47,988 nt of DNA from Lachnospiraceae bacterium (GTDB lineage Bacteria; Bacillota; Clostridia; Lachnospirales; Lachnospiraceae): the NCBI GenBank assembly GCA_902363835.1, contig CABJBM010000039.1:1-47988 (forward strand), written 5' to 3'. Shown one piece after another: positions 29,913-38,117 of the stretch (position 1 is its first letter; each line of letters opens with the position of its first letter). Position numbers and translations under genes: made by a program. A model generated the notes under the pieces. That model did not search any database. It worked only from the letters and a program-made list of their open reading frames with translations, and was not told where the DNA came from.

Positions 29913-31679
29913 ATGGCGAAGAAGAATGATTCTTATTGGAAGGAACGAATGGCAGCCCTGGAAGATGAGCAGTACAGCCTAAGTGTGGCATACTACCGGG
30001 ATTTGGAAAAGCAGTTTGATGAAGCCTCTAAGCTATTACAGATGGATATTGAACGCTGGTATAGTCGACTGGCGGACAATAACGGAGTAAGCTATGCCAA
30101 AGCCAAGAAAATGCTTAAGGCCAGTGAACTAGATGAATTCAAATGGACCGTTCAGCAATACATAAAAGCCGGGAGAGAAAATGCTGTTGATCAGCGTTGG
30201 TTAAAGGAATTAGAAAATGCTTCTGCTAGATATCATATTTCCAGGCTTGAGGCTATGAAGCTGCAGATCAGGCAGCACGCTGAACTTTTATCTACAGCTT
30301 ATGAGGGGGGCACGACGGCGTTTCTCCATAATGCATATACAGAAAATTATTACCATACCGCCTTTGAAATAGCCAAGGGAACAGGAGTGGGGAGTAATCT
30401 GACACGCTTGGACCCTAAGATAATAGACACGGTCATTCGTAAGCCATGGGCGCAGGACGGATCCAGCTTCTCAGATCGTATATGGGCTAACAAAGAGAAG
30501 CTGGTTACTAAGTTGCATACAGAGCTTTCTCAGAGCATAATCCGGGGATCTGATCCGAAGAAGGCGATTCGGAACCTAGCACAGGTGATGGATGTAAGTC
30601 GAAGTCAGGCGGGACGCTTAATCATGACGGAATCCGCTGCCATAGCTTCCACGGCCCAGAAGGATTGCTTTAAAGAGCTAGGAGTAGAGCAGTATGAAAT
30701 CTTGGCTACGCTGGACACCCGTACTTCAGATATATGCCGGGATATGGATGAAAAAGTTTTTGATATGAAAGATTATGAAGTAGGAGTTACCGCGCCTCCT
30801 TTTCACCCGCATTGCAGGACAACAACAGTTCCCCATTTCGACGATGAGTTTTCAGCCGTTGAGATGAGAGCTGCCAAAGATCCAGTTACAGGTAAATCTA
30901 TGGAAGTACCGGCCAGCATGACTTATAAGCAATGGCATGAGGAGTTTGTGGAGAATGACCCTCAGGCGGTCTTATTGGAGAAGATGCAGAAGAATAAAGA
31001 GTCTGACAGAACCCAGTATGAAAAGTACAAAGAAACTCTTGGGAAAGAAGTGCCTGCGAGCTTTAATGAGTTCCAGAACATAAAATACACGGATAAGTTA
31101 GAATACGGTATTTTAAAAGCTCAGAGCAGAGGGATGACATATTATAATCAGGCTCTTGAAAATGAACCGGTAATAACAGATCAAGTTAAAAAAATGGCTG
31201 AGTCAGCCGGCATGGATAGCTTAGGCTTGGAATACAGGATTAAAACAAAAGACTCTTTCCTAGAAAAAATCAGGAAGAATTATCAACCTGATGGGAGTGA
31301 ATACGAGATTAAGGACATTATCCGGTATACATTAGGCGCTCCCCCTGATAATTTGGCTGATAAGACGCTCCTTGCCATTGAAAATTTTGAGAAGGAAGGC
31401 TATAATACAGTTAGGATAAAGAATACATGGCATCCGGATAGTTCGTATAATGGCATAAATACTTTCATCAAATCTCCAAGTGGGCAGACATTTGAGATGC
31501 AGTATCATACTCCGGAAAGCTTCGATTTAAAAAATGGAGAATTGCATAAGTTGTATGAGAAACAAAGGAAACTTCTAGATGATGAATCGGAGGAATTCCT
31601 TGAAATTGAAGACAGAATGATTGAGCTCTCAAGTAAGTTGACTTTTCCTAACAACATTGAAAGGGTGAAAAATAAATGA
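29913..31679 (+). CDS. Minor head protein (SPP1 gp7-like) with C-terminal RelA/SpoT-like toxin domain
   Basis: Residues 1-330 form the phage minor head/head morphogenesis module (SQSIIRGSDPKKAIRNLAQV, then TRTSDICRDMDEKVF and APPFHPHCRTTTVPH near 290-305). From about 385 to 588 a different domain follows. EYRIKTKDSFLEKIRK (about 440), IKDIIRYTL (about 466), YNGINTFI (about 515) and QTFEMQYHTPESFDLK (about 525) match the pattern of RelA/SpoT synthetase-type domains found in polymorphic toxins. The C-terminal region is A+T-richer, as an exchangeable module would be. The small gene downstream overlaps its stop. Toxic function is inferred. Confidence 0.8.
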   Translation: MAKKNDSYWKERMAALEDEQYSLSVAYYRDLEKQFDEASKLLQMDIERWYSRLADNNGVSYAKAKKMLKASELDEFKWTVQQYIKAGRENAVDQRWLKELENASARYHISRLEAMKLQIRQHAELLSTAYEGGTTAFLHNAYTENYYHTAFEIAKGTGVGSNLTRLDPKIIDTVIRKPWAQDGSSFSDRIWANKEKLVTKLHTELSQSIIRGSDPKKAIRNLAQVMDVSRSQAGRLIMTESAAIASTAQKDCFKELGVEQYEILATLDTRTSDICRDMDEKVFDMKDYEVGVTAPPFHPHCRTTTVPHFDDEFSAVEMRAAKDPVTGKSMEVPASMTYKQWHEEFVENDPQAVLLEKMQKNKESDRTQYEKYKETLGKEVPASFNEFQNIKYTDKLEYGILKAQSRGMTYYNQALENEPVITDQVKKMAESAGMDSLGLEYRIKTKDSFLEKIRKNYQPDGSEYEIKDIIRYTLGAPPDNLADKTLLAIENFEKEGYNTVRIKNTWHPDSSYNGINTFIKSPSGQTFEMQYHTPESFDLKNGELHKLYEKQRKLLDDESEEFLEIEDRMIELSSKLTFPNNIERVKNK

Positions 31680-31879
31680 AATTCTATGTTTTAGATGATA
31701 TTGAAAACAGAGGGATTGTTATTTGCTCTGAGGGGCGTAAGAGCTTTAAGTATGATAAGGAAAGAGGATGGGTAAGGACCGGGATAATGGCGCAGTACCG
31801 ATTTCCTGAAAGTCCGGTATATGATTCCTATCATGAAATATCTGAGGAAGAGGCAAATAAAATAATTCAACATAAATGA
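31676..31879 (+). CDS. Candidate immunity protein for the RelA/SpoT-like domain (67 aa)
   Basis: ATG overlaps the toxin-module stop codon in an ATGA arrangement, so the two are coupled. The protein is short and mixed (FYVLDDIENRGIVICSEGRK, then YHEISEEEANKIIQHK). It has no recognised domain. Its position and size fit an immunity or antitoxin partner. It is followed by a terminator and a palindrome. The function is inferred. Confidence 0.5.
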   Translation: MKFYVLDDIENRGIVICSEGRKSFKYDKERGWVRTGIMAQYRFPESPVYDSYHEISEEEANKIIQHK

Positions 31880-31912
31880 TACCATCAGTCTGTAAATGGC
31901 CGGTGGTATTTT
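31879..31912 (+). terminator. Intrinsic terminator after the putative toxin/immunity pair
   Basis: ATACCA (31879-31884) pairs with TGGTAT (31904-31909), with extra pairing inside the loop, followed by TTTT. A terminator inside a late head operon is unusual. Confidence 0.6.
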
Positions 31913-31923
31913 CATATTCAAAA

Positions 31924-31939
31924 GTTGCGATATCGCAAC
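31924..31939. repeat. Perfect 16-bp palindrome GTTGCGATATCGCAAC
   Basis: The 16 bases are fully self-complementary with no loop, which favours a protein-binding DNA site over an RNA hairpin. It lies between the cassette terminator and the ribosome site of the next gene. Confidence 0.75.
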
Positions 31940-31954
31940 AGGAAGGAGAACGGA

Positions 31955-32227
31955 ATGAAATATCGAAAGAAACCTGTGGTAATTGAGGCCTTTAAGTGGA
32001 CTGGAGGACCCGATCAGGAAGAGGATCCGGTATGGATTGTGGAAGCCATCAAAAAGGGAGAAGTGTGGTTTAAGGATATCGGGACGCCTGATGTACGGTG
32101 CTGCATTAAGACATTGGAAGGTACAATGGCCGCCTCCGTTGGCGATTACATCATTAAGGGCGTAAAGGGTGAGATTTACCCATGCAAGCCTGAGATCTTT
32201 GAAGCTACTTATGAACCAGCAGAATAA
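31955..32227 (+). CDS. Conserved phage protein, PVVIEAF-type (90 aa)
   Basis: The start KYRKKPVVIEAFKWTGG is a widespread phage motif, followed by a C-terminal region MAASVGDYIIKGVKGEIYPC and EIFEATYEPAE. The function is unknown; such proteins are found in many Firmicutes phages. ATG follows AGGAAGGAG. Confidence 0.75.
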   Translation: MKYRKKPVVIEAFKWTGGPDQEEDPVWIVEAIKKGEVWFKDIGTPDVRCCIKTLEGTMAASVGDYIIKGVKGEIYPCKPEIFEATYEPAE

Positions 32228-32255
32228 TAGGAGGTGATCCAATTATCTCCCTCCG

Positions 32256-32320
32256 GGTGGCGGGGTGAAGCCACCTATCGAATGATACAGTTATCAAACG
32301 CGCAGGACTTCCTGGGCGTT
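32256..32320 (+). promoter_or_regulatory. Two hairpins in the leader of the scaffold gene
   Basis: GGTGGC/GCCACC (32256-32275) is followed by AACGC-G-CAGGA/TCCTG-G-GCGTT (32297-32320), then an A/T-rich tract. The second hairpin looks like a terminator or attenuator. An upstream AGGAGGTGATCC (about 32230) has no start codon at the right distance. The region may tune head-protein levels. Confidence 0.45.
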
Positions 32321-32347
32321 ATTTTATTGCATGGAAAGGATGAGATC

Positions 32348-32965
32348 ATGAAAAAAGAAGAATTCATTGCACTTGGAATCAGTGAGGAGCAGGCAACAAA
32401 GGCGGCAGAAGCTTCTAAAAAGGAGCTGGAGTCCTATGTTCCGAAGGCGGATTATGATGCCGCTAATCAGGCAAAAGGACAACTAGAAAATGATATCAAG
32501 GACCGGGATAAACAGCTGGAGACCTTGAAAAAGAACAGTGGGGACAATGCAGGGTTGCAAAAGCAGATTGAAACCCTACAGGCAGAAAACAAGGCAGCTA
32601 AGGAGAAAAATGAGGCAGACATGAAAGAACTGAAGCTTTCCACAGCTATTAAGGTAGCTCTCGCCGGATCTGCCCACGATGTTGATATTGTCACTGGACT
32701 TGTGGATAAGACAAAGCTGGTACTGGCTGATGATGGCAAGGTGTCCGGCCTGGAGGAGCAGATCAAGACCATAAGGGAATCCAAAGCATTTCTGTTTAAA
32801 GAATCCAATCCGGGCAAAGGAGGTATTGGAAAAGAATCGGGTACAGGAGGCTACAAACCCAGAGCCGGTAGCACCAACGAAAATGGTTTCGGGAAGGGAA
32901 TTGCAGAGACCTTAAATAAAACTGCTGAAGCAGCAGAAAATCCTTATGCCAAGGCATGGGGCTAA
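32348..32965 (+). CDS. Scaffold protein (phage minor structural GP20 family)
   Basis: The 205-aa protein has an N-terminal EFIALGISEEQATKAAE-type segment, a long coiled coil (about 40-105; QKQIETLQAENKAAKEKNEA) and a KTIRESKAFLF end, matching GP20-type scaffolds. It guides capsid assembly and is later lost. ATG 32348 follows AAAGGATGAG. Confidence 0.88.
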   Translation: MKKEEFIALGISEEQATKAAEASKKELESYVPKADYDAANQAKGQLENDIKDRDKQLETLKKNSGDNAGLQKQIETLQAENKAAKEKNEADMKELKLSTAIKVALAGSAHDVDIVTGLVDKTKLVLADDGKVSGLEEQIKTIRESKAFLFKESNPGKGGIGKESGTGGYKPRAGSTNENGFGKGIAETLNKTAEAAENPYAKAWG

Positions 32966-32990
32966 CAAAAAATGAAAGTGAGGTAATGAA

Positions 32991-33401
32991 ATGTTTTTAT
33001 CAAAGAAAACCTTTGGGAACACCCCGGAATTTTTGAAAAGTGAAAAGTACCAAAACATCAGCTGCACGGTAAGCGATACCGGTGTTACAGCTGATGAACA
33101 TGGAAAGAAGTTTGTATCGGCTGGTACACTTCTGGACAAAGACGGAAAAGCAGTAAAGATTACAAGGAGCGGTTCCGCAGGTTCTTATACTTATACGCTG
33201 ACATCTATCCCTGCAGGTATCCTGTTTGAGACTATTGAGGTTACGCATGGGGCACAGCCGGGTGCACTGATGATTGATGGATCCGTTAACGTTGAACGCC
33301 TTCAGGGGGATTATATCGAGGAAGCCGTACAGCAGCTCATTGTAAAAATGCCGTTTATCAAATTTTTTATTGATGGACAGCTACAGATTAAGGAGGACTA
33401 A
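32991..33401 (+). CDS. Head decoration/stabilisation protein
   Basis: The 136-aa protein is small, beta-rich and placed between scaffold and capsid genes (ISCTVSDTGVTADEHGKKFV and VERLQGDYIEEAVQQLIVKM). This order is typical of lambda gpD-like capsid decoration proteins. The sequence gives no direct proof. ATG follows GTGAGG. Confidence 0.65.
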   Translation: MFLSKKTFGNTPEFLKSEKYQNISCTVSDTGVTADEHGKKFVSAGTLLDKDGKAVKITRSGSAGSYTYTLTSIPAGILFETIEVTHGAQPGALMIDGSVNVERLQGDYIEEAVQQLIVKMPFIKFFIDGQLQIKED

Positions 33402-33402
33402 T

Positions 33403-34422
33403 ATGGCCAGAGTAGAAGAATTATTAACACCAAGAGATTTAATTGATTACACCAAGGAACGTACACAGGAAGCCTATATGGGGGAATATTTATTCCCGGA
33501 AGACAAAAAGGAAGCGCTGGAAATTGACATGGTAAAGGGTGCCAGCAACTTGCCTGTATCCGCGAAGGTCCATGCCTTTGATACTGAGGCTGAGATCGGA
33601 TCCAGAGAAGGTGCCGAAGTATTCACTCAGGATCTGGCTCTGATCAAGAAGAAAATCAAGATTCCGGAGAAAACAATCATCGCTTTGGAAAGTCCTAGAA
33701 ATGACCGAGAAGAGGAGGATATGATTAAGAATATTTTCCGTGATGTGGATAATCTGGTTGCTTCTGTCCGTACTCGTGTAGAGTGCATGAGAATGGAGGC
33801 CCTTTCCACTGGTAAGATTGTGATTAATGAAAATGGGGTCAAAGCCTCCATTGATTACGGAATGCCGGCAGAGCATAAGGCAAGTAAGATTTGGCTTTCT
33901 GGAAGTCCTACGATCCTGGAAGACATGGAACAGATGGTGGAAACTATTGTGGATGATACTGGTTTCACCCCTGTGAGAGCATTGACTTCCAAGAAGAACT
34001 TAAGCGCCATCTTGCGTGATGAAAGGATCCGGGCGGCTGTGTTTGGTGTAAACAGTTCCAAGCTTTTGACTGTGGCAGAGCTTAACGCATTCCTTGCCCA
34101 GCAGAAACTTCCTCAGATTGCTATTTACGATAAAAAGTACCGTATTCAGGATTCAAAAGGAAAATACAGTGCAAAACGTTTCCTTCCTGAAAATGCTTTT
34201 GTCATGATGCCCGAGGGTAAAATGGGAGATACCTTCTACGGAGTGACTGCAGAGGAGTTAGAACTTAGAAGAAATTCTGATGTTGAAATTTCCGAGGTTG
34301 GGAAAATTATTGTCTGCCAGTACAATACCATTGATCCGGTGGCCAAGTGGATCAAGGCCGTGGCTACGGCGCTGCCTTCCTTCCCTTATGCCGATCAGGT
34401 ATTTGTTGCTACCATTTCATAA
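33403..34422 (+). CDS. Major capsid protein (lambda gpE-like)
   Basis: The 339-aa protein begins ARVEELLTPRDLIDYTKER and includes IKIPEKTIIALESPRNDREE and VASVRTRVECMRMEALSTGK, the usual pattern of Firmicutes phage capsid protein E relatives with the HK97 fold. ATG 33403 lies just after GGAGGACTAAT. It is expected to be the most abundant phage protein. Confidence 0.92.
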   Translation: MARVEELLTPRDLIDYTKERTQEAYMGEYLFPEDKKEALEIDMVKGASNLPVSAKVHAFDTEAEIGSREGAEVFTQDLALIKKKIKIPEKTIIALESPRNDREEEDMIKNIFRDVDNLVASVRTRVECMRMEALSTGKIVINENGVKASIDYGMPAEHKASKIWLSGSPTILEDMEQMVETIVDDTGFTPVRALTSKKNLSAILRDERIRAAVFGVNSSKLLTVAELNAFLAQQKLPQIAIYDKKYRIQDSKGKYSAKRFLPENAFVMMPEGKMGDTFYGVTAEELELRRNSDVEISEVGKIIVCQYNTIDPVAKWIKAVATALPSFPYADQVFVATIS

Positions 34423-34432
34423 GGAGGATTCT

Positions 34433-34768
34433 ATGGAACTGGGAAGATTAAAAGAATTACTGGGGATATCCAAGGAAGATGTCTCCCAGGATCCCCAGCT
34501 TACATTTATCATGGAGGACGTGGAAGAAACGGTAAAGAACTACTGCCATATCAAAAACGTACCAGGAGGGCTTGTAAATACCTGCTACCGCATGGTGATA
34601 GATTTATACAGGCATGAAGGGCTGGGAGAAGGAGAGGCGCCGGTTACAGTCACTTCTATATCGGAAGGGGATACCAAAACCAGCTTTACCAGTGCGGCCA
34701 GTACCTTACAGGGAAGTATCTTAAAAAACTACAAGGTGCAGCTGAATCGATATCGAAAGACCGGGTGA
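34433..34768 (+). CDS. Head-tail connector protein (gp6/Phage_connect-like)
   Basis: The 111-aa protein is helical (LGRLKELLGISKEDVSQDPQ, VEETVKNYCHIKNVP) and ends in a short polar tail. It lies directly after the capsid gene, as connector adaptors do. ATG follows AAGGAGGATTCT. Its stop overlaps the next start. Confidence 0.75.
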   Translation: MELGRLKELLGISKEDVSQDPQLTFIMEDVEETVKNYCHIKNVPGGLVNTCYRMVIDLYRHEGLGEGEAPVTVTSISEGDTKTSFTSAASTLQGSILKNYKVQLNRYRKTG

Positions 34769-35160
34769 TAAAAATGATTGCTGATGCAATGAAACGGACC
34801 AGGAAGATACACCGGAAGGTTATTGAATCTACTTATGACGGGACCTGTAATATCTATGAAAAGCAGTCATATAAGGATCCGGACACAAAAGTGACCGGCC
34901 AGAAGATGATGAAGGTGGTGGAAGATCGATCCTGCCACCTCTCTTTTTCAAATATCTCACCCGCGGATGAGACGGAGAACATTTCTAGGATCCGTCAGGT
35001 GATCAAGCTATTTCTGGCGCCAGAGATTGTGGTGAAGCCTGGAAGCAAAATAGAAGTTACTCAGGCTGGCCGTACCGAATTCTATTCCGGAAGTGGTAAG
35101 CCAGCTGTTTATTGCAGCCATCAGGAGATTGTACTGGAGCTATGGAAGGAGAAAGCATAA
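34765..35160 (+). CDS. Head closure/head-tail joining protein
   Basis: The 131-aa protein is beta-rich (YEKQSYKDPDTKVTGQKMM, CHLSFSNISPADET) and ends in VYCSHQEIVLELWKEKA, typical of gp16-like stopper proteins. Start is GTG 34765 (overlapping the preceding TGA) or ATG 34774. Its position between adaptor and gp10-like gene supports the role. Confidence 0.7.
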   Translation: MIKMIADAMKRTRKIHRKVIESTYDGTCNIYEKQSYKDPDTKVTGQKMMKVVEDRSCHLSFSNISPADETENISRIRQVIKLFLAPEIVVKPGSKIEVTQAGRTEFYSGSGKPAVYCSHQEIVLELWKEKA

Positions 35161-35696
35161 TGTCTGGAGGAAAGTTTGATTTTAAAGAGATCAGACAGCT
35201 TCAAAATCAGATTGAGCAACTTGATAAAGACAGGGATAAATTATGCGAGGACTGCGCTAAGTATCTGGCGGCACGTTTACTGGCGAAAGTTAAGAAGAGA
35301 ACTCCTGTGGGCCAATATGATAAGCCTGTTACATTTACTACGCCTGCAGGGAAAAAGGTTCATTTCACAACGAAAAGTGGTAAAGAGGTTGATTTTGTTA
35401 CGAAAAACCCTAAAACCATTACATTCACGCCGAAAACTGGTAAGCAAGGTGGTGTACTTCGTGCCGGATGGACAGCTGGTGAAGTGGTGAAAACCGATGA
35501 GGGCTATTCAATTGAAATTGTCAACCCCACGGAATATGCCTCCTACGTGGAATATGGCCATCGGACTGCCAATCATAAAGGCTGGGTGCCGGGAAAGTTC
35601 ATGCTGACCATTTCAGAACGAGAGCTGGAAGAGCAAGCTCCCAAGATGATTGAAAAGAGAATATCAGATTATATAAAGGGGGTACTTCATGTATAA
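35160..35696 (+). CDS. HK97 gp10-like tail completion protein with tandem decapeptide repeats
   Basis: The 178-aa protein has a KKRTPVGQYD core and VEYGHRTANHKGWVPG, the motifs of HK97 gp10-type proteins. Between them (about 55-95) are four tandem 10-residue repeats: VTFTTPAGK, KVHFTTKSGK, EVDFVTKNPK and TITFTPKTGK. These are inserted where relatives usually have a short loop. ATG 35160 overlaps the preceding stop in a TAATG arrangement. Confidence 0.8.
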   Translation: MSGGKFDFKEIRQLQNQIEQLDKDRDKLCEDCAKYLAARLLAKVKKRTPVGQYDKPVTFTTPAGKKVHFTTKSGKEVDFVTKNPKTITFTPKTGKQGGVLRAGWTAGEVVKTDEGYSIEIVNPTEYASYVEYGHRTANHKGWVPGKFMLTISERELEEQAPKMIEKRISDYIKGVLHV

Positions 35697-36102
35697 CGAC
35701 ATCATGGACGCAGTAACCCGGAAGCTTGATACACTCTTTCCGGAAATCACCGTCTATACCAGTGGGGTGGAACAGGGATTAATTGAACCCTGTTTTTTTG
35801 TTGGCTTTTTGGAACCATCGGAAAAGCCACTTCTTGGCCATCGGTATTTCCGCAGCACAGGAATGTATGTCCAATATATGCCAGGAGAGATGGAGCAGCC
35901 TGTCAGGGAGTTGAACCGGGTGCTTGATATATTGATGGAATCCATGGAATATCTTTCTCTGGCTGACGGCTCTCTGATGCGGGGAACAAGACGAAGCGGA
36001 GTATCAAGAGATGGAGTGCTGTCCTTCTTTGTAAATTACGACCGGTTCGGGCTACGGTCTGGAAAAATGGAAGAGTCTATGGAGAATATCACAGTAAAAT
36101 GA
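35689..36102 (+). CDS. Tail terminator protein (DUF6838-like)
   Basis: The 137-aa protein (YNDIMDAVTRKLDTLFPEIT, PCFFVGFLEPSEKPLLGHRY, VNYDRFGL) resembles tail terminators of contractile clostridial phages. It overlaps the gp10-like gene by 8 bases. It would cap the growing tail and join it to the head. Confidence 0.75.
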   Translation: MYNDIMDAVTRKLDTLFPEITVYTSGVEQGLIEPCFFVGFLEPSEKPLLGHRYFRSTGMYVQYMPGEMEQPVRELNRVLDILMESMEYLSLADGSLMRGTRRSGVSRDGVLSFFVNYDRFGLRSGKMEESMENITVK

Positions 36103-36115
36103 AAGGAGTAAGGTT

Positions 36116-36313
36116 ATGGCAGGAAGAATGAATAAAAAGGCAGAGCCGGAAGTGACTGTTCGCTATACCAAAGAACAGTTAGCTGATTCGAAGCGGTACC
36201 GTGGAAAAAAGGATTTGATCAACGCCCTTTTAGAACCAGGAAAGGCCTACACGATGCCAGAAGCAGAGGCGCTGTTTGAAAAGTTCATGAAAGGAAAGGT
36301 GAGTGTATGTTAG
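36116..36313 (+). CDS. Small tail-region protein (65 aa)
   Basis: ATG follows AAAGGAGTAAGG. The product is charged, with a C-terminal helix (MPEAEALFEKFMKGKV). It overlaps the sheath start. It is common in PBSX-like operons; its function is unknown. Confidence 0.65.
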   Translation: MAGRMNKKAEPEVTVRYTKEQLADSKRYRGKKDLINALLEPGKAYTMPEAEALFEKFMKGKVSVC

Positions 36314-37605
36314 GCGGAGGAAATTTTACAGCACAAAATAAGGTTCTCCCAGGTGCCTATATCAATTTTGTCAATGCTGCTTCAGCTGGGGCAGCTATGG
36401 GAGAGCGAGGAGTTGCAGCTATTCCCATGGTGCTTGACTGGGGACCGGAAAAGACAGTGTTTGAAGTAACGGCAGAGGATTTTCAAGGAAAGAGCCGGGA
36501 GATCTTCGGATATTCTTATGATGATGCAGCCATGATTCCGGTCAGGGAGCTGTTTAAAAATCTAACAAAAGGGATTTTTTATCGGCTTAATGTTGGCACA
36601 AAGGCAGAAAATGATTACGGTACTGCTGTTTATGGAGGCGTCCGGGGGAACAGTCTGAAAAGTGTGATTGTCAAAAACATTGATGATGAAACTAAGTTTG
36701 ATGTTAAAACATTGTTTGCAGGGAAAGAAGTAGATGTCCAGACTGTGGCCGGTGCTAGTGGCTTAAAGGATAACGCCTTCATAACCTTTAAAAAAACTGC
36801 CACCCTTGCAGAGACGGCCGGTATGCCATTTACCGGGGGGACCAGCGGAGAAGCAGTAACCGGTGAAGACTATGCAGCTTTTCTTGCCAAAATGGAGAAT
36901 TATTCTTTCCAAGCTCTCTGCTGCCCTTCGGTTGATGAGAATGTAAAGGCGCTCTTTGCGGCATTCACAAAGCGGATGAGAGACGAGAATGGGGTCAAGT
37001 TTCAGACCGTTTTATACCGGTACACAAAAGCCGATTATGAGGGAGTTATTTCCGTGGAGAACGAAGCGGAGGAGCTGGAGTCGGGATTGGTTTACTGGAC
37101 TACCGGGGCGGAGGCCTCTTGTGCTATCAATAAGACCACGGAGAATAAGACGTATGACGGAGAATACTCAGTTAAGACTGATTACACTCAGATTCAGCTC
37201 AAAGAGGGAATTCAGGCAGGAAGATTTTTATTCCATAAGGTCGGGAGTGAAATCCGAGTGCTGATGGATATCAATACCCTTGTGACCTACACAGAAGAGA
37301 AAGGCGAGGATTTTTCCAGCAATCAGACAATCCGGGTCCTGGATCAGATCGGAAACGATATAGCCTCCCTGTTCAATACCCGTTATCTTGGAAAGATTCC
37401 TAATGACGCCGCAGGGCGGGTAAGTCTTTGGAATGACATCGTTACATATGGAAAACAGCTTACCACGCTCCGGGCCATTGAAGCGGTGAAGGCGGATGCA
37501 ATCACGGTTGACAAGGGTTCCAGTAAACGGTCTGTTGTGGTGAATTTCCCGGTAGAACCGATTAACTGTATGAGTCAATTGTATATGACCGTAGTGGTTT
37601 CGTAG
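36307..37605 (+). CDS. Tail sheath protein (XkdK-like)
   Basis: The 432-aa protein has the phage sheath pattern (LPGAYINFVNAASAGAAMGE at the start, RVLDQIGNDIASLFNTRYLG late, SQLYMTVVVS at the end). It forms the contractile outer tail. It overlaps the preceding gene and is followed by the tube gene. It establishes the contractile nature of the phage. Confidence 0.93.
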   Translation: MLGGGNFTAQNKVLPGAYINFVNAASAGAAMGERGVAAIPMVLDWGPEKTVFEVTAEDFQGKSREIFGYSYDDAAMIPVRELFKNLTKGIFYRLNVGTKAENDYGTAVYGGVRGNSLKSVIVKNIDDETKFDVKTLFAGKEVDVQTVAGASGLKDNAFITFKKTATLAETAGMPFTGGTSGEAVTGEDYAAFLAKMENYSFQALCCPSVDENVKALFAAFTKRMRDENGVKFQTVLYRYTKADYEGVISVENEAEELESGLVYWTTGAEASCAINKTTENKTYDGEYSVKTDYTQIQLKEGIQAGRFLFHKVGSEIRVLMDINTLVTYTEEKGEDFSSNQTIRVLDQIGNDIASLFNTRYLGKIPNDAAGRVSLWNDIVTYGKQLTTLRAIEAVKADAITVDKGSSKRSVVVNFPVEPINCMSQLYMTVVVS

Positions 37606-37621
37606 GAAGGAGTGAAGGATT

Positions 37622-38095
37622 ATGAACCAGAACACTATGAATGCCTGGGACGCCATCAGTGCTGCTCAGGCAGAATGTTATGTCACGATCGGTAATAACC
37701 GGTACAATTTTATGCAGGCCCTTAACCTTGAAGCAAAGATCGAGAAGACAAAAACAGAAGTCCCTATTTTGGGAAGAACCATGAAGGGAAATAAAACTGT
37801 TGGATCTAAGGGAAGCGGCTCCGCAACATTTCATTACAATACCAGTATATTTAGGGAACTTTTATATCAGTTCCAGGAAACTGGAAAGGATATATATTTT
37901 GATATCCAGATAACCAATGAAGACCCAACTTCAAGCGTGGGACGTCAGACTATCATCTTAAAAGACTGCAATCTTGATGGTGGGACCATTGCTAAGTTCG
38001 ATGCAGACGCGGATTATCTGGAAGATGAATTTGATTTCACCTTTGAAAGCTGGGAAATGCCGGAGAAGTTCAGCAACCTTGTAGGAATGCAGTAG
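37622..38095 (+). CDS. Tail tube protein (XkdM-like)
   Basis: The 157-aa protein (AWDAISAAQAECYVTIGNNR, VPILGRTMKGNKTVGSKGSG, FTFESWEMPEKF) matches PBSX XkdM. It is the inner tube through which DNA passes. ATG follows GGAGTGAAGG. Confidence 0.92.
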   Translation: MNQNTMNAWDAISAAQAECYVTIGNNRYNFMQALNLEAKIEKTKTEVPILGRTMKGNKTVGSKGSGSATFHYNTSIFRELLYQFQETGKDIYFDIQITNEDPTSSVGRQTIILKDCNLDGGTIAKFDADADYLEDEFDFTFESWEMPEKFSNLVGMQ

Positions 38096-38117
38096 AGGAA
38101 AGAGAGGATAAGAATAT

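Noticed and set aside
32234..32347. N-terminal extension of the scaffold protein from GTG 32234
   Set aside because: It would translate through two strong hairpins; ATG 32348 has a good ribosome site and gives the usual GP20 start.
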